From: M55B118 sp964501715
GTDB lineage: Bacteria > Bacillota_I > Bacilli_A > Izemoplasmatales > Izemoplasmataceae
DNA: 27,098 nt
Assembly: GCA_964501715.1 (NCBI GenBank)
Contig: CAZCTR010000018.1
Location: forward strand, 1 to 27,098
Direction: 5' to 3'
Below are positions 23,986-27,098 of the stretch, piece after piece. Every line of letters starts with the position of its first letter. Within the stretch, counting starts at the first letter, position 1. The position numbers and the translations under genes are program-made. A model generated the notes under the pieces. The model saw only the letters and a program-made list of their open reading frames with translations. It was not told where the DNA came from and ran no database searches.

Positions 23986-23997
23986 ACGTGTTCACGT
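23986..23997. promoter_or_regulatory. Palindromic operator candidate inside the malE promoter
   Basis: ACGTG-TT-CACGT is a perfect 5-2-5 inverted repeat lying between the -35 and -10 regions, a position where a bound repressor would block RNA polymerase. Its centre is TT rather than CG, so it may bind a regulator other than CcpA. Confidence 0.45.
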
Positions 23998-23998
23998 A

Positions 23999-24007
23999 TG
24001 CTATAAT
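23999..24007 (+). promoter_or_regulatory. malE promoter (extended -10)
   Basis: TGCTATAAT at 23999-24007 is a perfect extended -10. No good -35 is present at 17-18 bp, which fits an extended -10 promoter. The malE ATG is 40 bases downstream after AGGAGGAAT. Confidence 0.7.
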
Positions 24008-24047
24008 TAGAATAGCGAAAACTTTTAAAAATATTTAGGAGGAATCT

Positions 24048-25478
24048 ATGAAAAAGTTAAGTGTATTTGCAACTGCATTGCTGCTGGTCTTCAGCCTTGC
24101 GGCATGTGGTGACCGCGGCAGCGACTACGCCGGGTATGAGGATTGTGAAGAAGCCACGGGCGCTGACGCCTGCTGGTACGAAGACGACGAGGATTTTCTC
24201 GTCGAGGACGATGCGACCATCACCATCGGGGTCGACAGTGACGACATGGGCGCCGCCCTTGTGCAGAAATGGAATTCCGATTTCCCTGAACTTGAGGGCA
24301 TGGTGGAATTCCAGAACTACGGATCCGCCAATGATGACAACGCAGGCATGCAAGGGATCGAGCTTCAACAGGACGAAGCCCCTGATGTCGCACTGGTCAT
24401 TGACGGTGAAGTGATCGGGCGCGAAGGCTCAGTGCTTCCGCTCCATGAGTACTTCCAGGACTTCGGCGCAGCCGAAACGCACCAGTCGGCTTTCGAATCG
24501 ATCAACCAGCTTGATTATTTCTATATGCCGGCATTCTATGACGGCATGGTCTTTTCCTGGAACGAGACCATCCTTGAGGAACTCGGCATAGACACCACTG
24601 ATTCGACCGGGGACAACCTGCCTGATGCCATCGACACCTGGGAGAAAATCTTCGCCATTTCTGAAGATTTCGATGCGGATGACCGCCCCGAGATCGATGT
24701 GCCAGGCAATGACGATAGCTACACCATGTATGAAATGTTCCCGATCTCCCTCGACGAGGTCTGGAGCGGTTATTCCTCACTCACATCGGGTGGATGGAGA
24801 CTGTTCCCGGATCCGGAACAGCTTGATGAGCCCGGGTTCGACACCGATGAATTCGAAGCTGGTCTGGAATTCATCCAGGAATTCTCAGAAACCAACATGA
24901 GTGTCGATGAAACCGGTTCTAAAAAACAAGCCGGTGAAATGGGTTGGCGTTGGGATTCCTATCTCGAAGGCGCCTATCCGATGAGCCTTGTCGGAACGTG
25001 GCAGGACGTGGACGGTGCGGAGGAAGCCACAGGCTTCAACTTCCGTTTCTCCAAAATGCCGACTTATGAGGGCGAAGAGCTCAACCCGCTCATGAAGACC
25101 AAAGGGTTTGTCATCAACGGTTACACACCTTATCCTTCAGCCGCTTCCAAAGTTCTCAAATGGCTTTACACCGAGGACACTTTCACCACTATGATCGACT
25201 CCTCGGCCTATCTGCCCTCTTTGCAGGAAGAGTCCATCATCTTCCCTGAGATTGAGAGCGACAACAAAGAAGAGTTCGCACTGGGTATGGAAAACAACCA
25301 CCTTGAAATCTCCGGCACCCTTCCGAACAATGCGGATGTCCCCGCCATGGACGTTTATTACAACTTGGACCTCGGGGATTTCCTGAGAGACATATGGGAT
25401 GGCGAAATGACACCTGCGGAGGCCCGTCAAGCGATCACTGAAGACGCGGACGCATGGATAGAAGAGTACAACCAATAA
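24048..25478 (+). CDS. malE: Maltodextrin-binding lipoprotein MalE
   Basis: A 476-residue solute-binding lipoprotein: signal MKKLSVFATALLLVFSLAAC with lipobox and lipidated Cys20, then an acidic linker (mostly Asp, Glu, Gly, Ala to about residue 50), then a binding domain. Typical MalE-like segments are ITIGVDSDDMGAALVQKWNSDFP near the start, APDVALVIDGEVIGREGSVLPL, LDYFYMPAFYDGMVFSWNETIL, YPMSLVGTWQDVDGAEEATGF and a late region ending EARQAITEDADAWIEEYNQ. Its place with MalFG, DUF1189 and two GH13 enzymes points to maltodextrins. Unusually it follows malFG and the DUF1189 gene and has its own strong, operator-rich promoter, which would allow the high copy number needed for a binding protein. 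Good AGGAGGAAT ribosome binding site. Confidence 0.9.
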   Translation: MKKLSVFATALLLVFSLAACGDRGSDYAGYEDCEEATGADACWYEDDEDFLVEDDATITIGVDSDDMGAALVQKWNSDFPELEGMVEFQNYGSANDDNAGMQGIELQQDEAPDVALVIDGEVIGREGSVLPLHEYFQDFGAAETHQSAFESINQLDYFYMPAFYDGMVFSWNETILEELGIDTTDSTGDNLPDAIDTWEKIFAISEDFDADDRPEIDVPGNDDSYTMYEMFPISLDEVWSGYSSLTSGGWRLFPDPEQLDEPGFDTDEFEAGLEFIQEFSETNMSVDETGSKKQAGEMGWRWDSYLEGAYPMSLVGTWQDVDGAEEATGFNFRFSKMPTYEGEELNPLMKTKGFVINGYTPYPSAASKVLKWLYTEDTFTTMIDSSAYLPSLQEESIIFPEIESDNKEEFALGMENNHLEISGTLPNNADVPAMDVYYNLDLGDFLRDIWDGEMTPAEARQAITEDADAWIEEYNQ

Positions 25479-25493
25479 CCTAGACCATTCATG

Positions 25494-25516
25494 AAAGGGC
25501 TCTTCGGGGCCCTTTT
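25494..25516 (+). terminator. Terminator or attenuator between malE and the amylase gene
   Basis: A 9-bp stem (AAAGGGCTC with GGGCCCTTT, one G-U pair) closed by the stable C(UUCG)G tetraloop, followed by a T. It lies 16 bases after malE and 26 bases before the amylase ATG, so it probably lowers amylase expression relative to malE. Confidence 0.8.
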
Positions 25517-25541
25517 AAATGAAAGAGAGAAGGAAGGCATT

Positions 25542-27098
25542 ATGAAGAAACTATTCAGTCTCACCGCTCTGCTTATCCTGTTCACCGTAATCGCCGCCTG
25601 TGACCAGCCAGTTGATGACTATGGCAATGGTGATGACAACGGGGACAACGACCAACCCAACGGAGAACAAACCTATGACATGGTCGACACTTCGGAAACT
25701 TTGAAATCGGACATCGATGTCTGTTATCAGATATTCCCCATCTCCTTTTCGGATTCCTCCGGAGACGGCGTAGGCGACCTCAGAGGCATCGCGGAGAATG
25801 TCGATTATCTGAGCGAGACTTTGGATGTCGACTGCATATGGCTCAACCCCTTCAACCCGTCTCCGTCCTATCACAAATACAATGTGACGGACTATTACGG
25901 GATTGACAGCGAATTCGGGACCATGGAGGATTTCGATCATTTCCTCGACACGATGCACGAACATGACATCGTCGTGCTGATGGACCTTGTCATCAACCAT
26001 ACCGACTTCAACCATCCTTGGTTCCAGGCTTCAAGAGAGGGGGATGAACAGTACCGCGACTGGTATGTATGGCATGATTTCGACACCTCTGATGTCGAAT
26101 ACCCCTCGATGGACGGATGGTACCGTTATGGGGATTCGTATTATTTCGCCTCATTCTGGGACAGGATGCCGGAGCTGAACTTTCAGCATAACCCCGTACG
26201 CGAGGAGATCAAGGCCATCGCCACCTATTGGCTTGAGCTCGGCATCGACGGTTTCAGAATCGATGCCGCTAGACACATCCACGACAGGAACGAATACCCC
26301 ACCGGCACCGATTTCCGTCAAAAGAACATTGATTGGTTCCTGGAATTCAACGACCACATCAAAAGCGTCAATGAGGACGCCATCATGTTGAGTGAGATAT
26401 GGCTCAACAGCAGTGCCGTGATCGGGCGCTACTACGAGGGTATGGATACGACATTCAACTTCCAGACTGCAGAGAACATACTCGATGCCGTGCGTTCCAC
26501 ACGTGAGAACTCACTTGTTGCAGACCTCGTGGAAGCAAGGGAGAACTACCGGAACACACGGGAGGACTTCGTGGACTCGATCTTCCTGTCCAACCACGAC
26601 CAGACAAGGGTCATGACAGCCCTCGATCACAATGAGGCCAAGGCGAAACTCGCGGCCAACATACTCTTCACCCTGCCCGGTGTCTCATGGGTATACTATG
26701 GTGAGGAACTCGGCATGAGCGGTGACAAGCCGGACGAAAGCATCCGTCAACCCTTCAAATGGGATGACGGCAGCCCTTATAACACCGAGGGGCAACCCGG
26801 TGGCATCCACGATTGGAACGACCACAACCGAACGCTGAAAGGTGTCGAAGACCAACTTCAAAACGAGGATTCCATGCTCAACCACTACCGCGAGCTCATC
26901 AGCCTCAAAAAGGACCATGCCGTACTTGCGGACGGCTCGATTGACACGGTGGACTCCAGAGACAATGATGTCATCGCCTTCACCCGTACAAAAGGGGAGA
27001 CAACCTACCTCGTCATCCATCACCTGGGCAACGCGGAAAGTGAAATCAATCACGCGCTTGATAGCTACGAAGTCATATGGAGTGCGCATGAGACAAAT
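25542..27098 (+). CDS. Secreted GH13 alpha-amylase lipoprotein (3' end outside window)
   Basis: Open for 519 codons to the window edge without a stop. Signal MKKLFSLTALLILFTVIAAC gives lipobox and lipidated Cys20, followed by an Asp/Gly/Asn-rich linker. The GH13 barrel follows: VCYQIFPISFSDSSGDGVGDL (about 60-80), region I DLVINH (148-153), region II GFRIDAARH with nucleophile Asp241, region III LSEIWL with acid/base Glu285, and region IV LSNHDQTR with Asp353; all catalytic residues are present. GDGVGDLRGI is the usual N-terminal segment of alpha-amylases and oligo-1,6-glucosidases. It would act outside the cell on starch or glycogen to supply MalE. An AAGGAAGG site precedes the ATG. Transcription probably comes through the attenuator after malE, as no separate promoter is visible in the 25-base spacer. 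Confidence 0.93.
   Translation, partial: MKKLFSLTALLILFTVIAACDQPVDDYGNGDDNGDNDQPNGEQTYDMVDTSETLKSDIDVCYQIFPISFSDSSGDGVGDLRGIAENVDYLSETLDVDCIWLNPFNPSPSYHKYNVTDYYGIDSEFGTMEDFDHFLDTMHEHDIVVLMDLVINHTDFNHPWFQASREGDEQYRDWYVWHDFDTSDVEYPSMDGWYRYGDSYYFASFWDRMPELNFQHNPVREEIKAIATYWLELGIDGFRIDAARHIHDRNEYPTGTDFRQKNIDWFLEFNDHIKSVNEDAIMLSEIWLNSSAVIGRYYEGMDTTFNFQTAENILDAVRSTRENSLVADLVEARENYRNTREDFVDSIFLSNHDQTRVMTALDHNEAKAKLAANILFTLPGVSWVYYGEELGMSGDKPDESIRQPFKWDDGSPYNTEGQPGGIHDWNDHNRTLKGVEDQLQNEDSMLNHYRELISLKKDHAVLADGSIDTVDSRDNDVIAFTRTKGETTYLVIHHLGNAESEINHALDSYEVIWSAHETN

Noticed and set aside
1..27098. Mycoplasma-type genetic code (TGA as tryptophan)
   Set aside because: Several genes end with TGA directly before a terminator or start codon, and tryptophans in conserved motifs use TGG.

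Overview
The window reads as a chromosomal segment of a Gram-positive-type member of the Bacillota. The evidence is the lipobox-type lipoproteins, AGGAGG-like ribosome binding sites, compact UUCG and U-tract terminators, a maltodextrin locus with a DUF1189 gene, and LacI/CcpA-type (cre-like) operators. TGA is used as a stop and tryptophan is TGG, so the mycoplasma code is excluded. Base composition looks close to balanced. Exported proteins are very rich in Asp/Glu, which would fit a saline habitat; that and any finer placement (for example Haloplasma/Izemoplasma/Acholeplasma-like lineages) are inference. I see no rRNA, tRNA, CRISPR array, insertion sequence or phage gene.

Layout. (1) 1-141 is the end of an unrecognised + strand gene, followed by a bidirectional terminator. 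(2) 226-5816 (-) is one giant gene: a CvpA-like four-helix membrane domain followed by at least 14 tandem, acidic, roughly 85-95 residue repeats. It is split by a 100-N assembly gap lying between two identical 55-bp flanks. (3) 5923-8095 (-) is a pseudouridine degradation operon (psuK, psuG, small membrane protein). (4) 8282-10877 (+) holds a PlsC-like acyltransferase with a zinc ribbon and a GltS-like carrier. (5) 10938-14161 (-) is a lipoprotein / GGDEF / MATE operon, and 14266-15099 (-) is a second lipoprotein paralogous to the first. (6) 15191-18292 (-) is a zinc uptake operon, znuA-znuC-znuB-zur, with a 9-3-9 inverted-repeat operator over its promoter. A second 100-N gap falls in the His/Asp-rich loop of znuA. 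(7) 18423-27098 is a starch/maltodextrin locus: a cytoplasmic GH13 enzyme (-), divergent malF-malG-DUF1189 (+), then malE with its own operator-rich promoter, and a secreted GH13 amylase lipoprotein running off the window.

How it works together. The secreted amylase would cut starch or glycogen outside the cell, MalE would capture the oligosaccharides, MalFG would import them, and the cytoplasmic GH13 enzyme would hydrolyse them. No MalK-type ATPase is encoded here, so a shared ATPase elsewhere is expected. The zinc operon forms a self-contained uptake and repression circuit. The most novel object is the giant CvpA-repeat protein, predicted from its charge pattern to display its repeats outside the cell. 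Both N gaps fall in repeated coding sequence, and joining the flanks at their overlaps (55 bp and 16 bp) restores the reading frame in both genes, so neither should be called broken.
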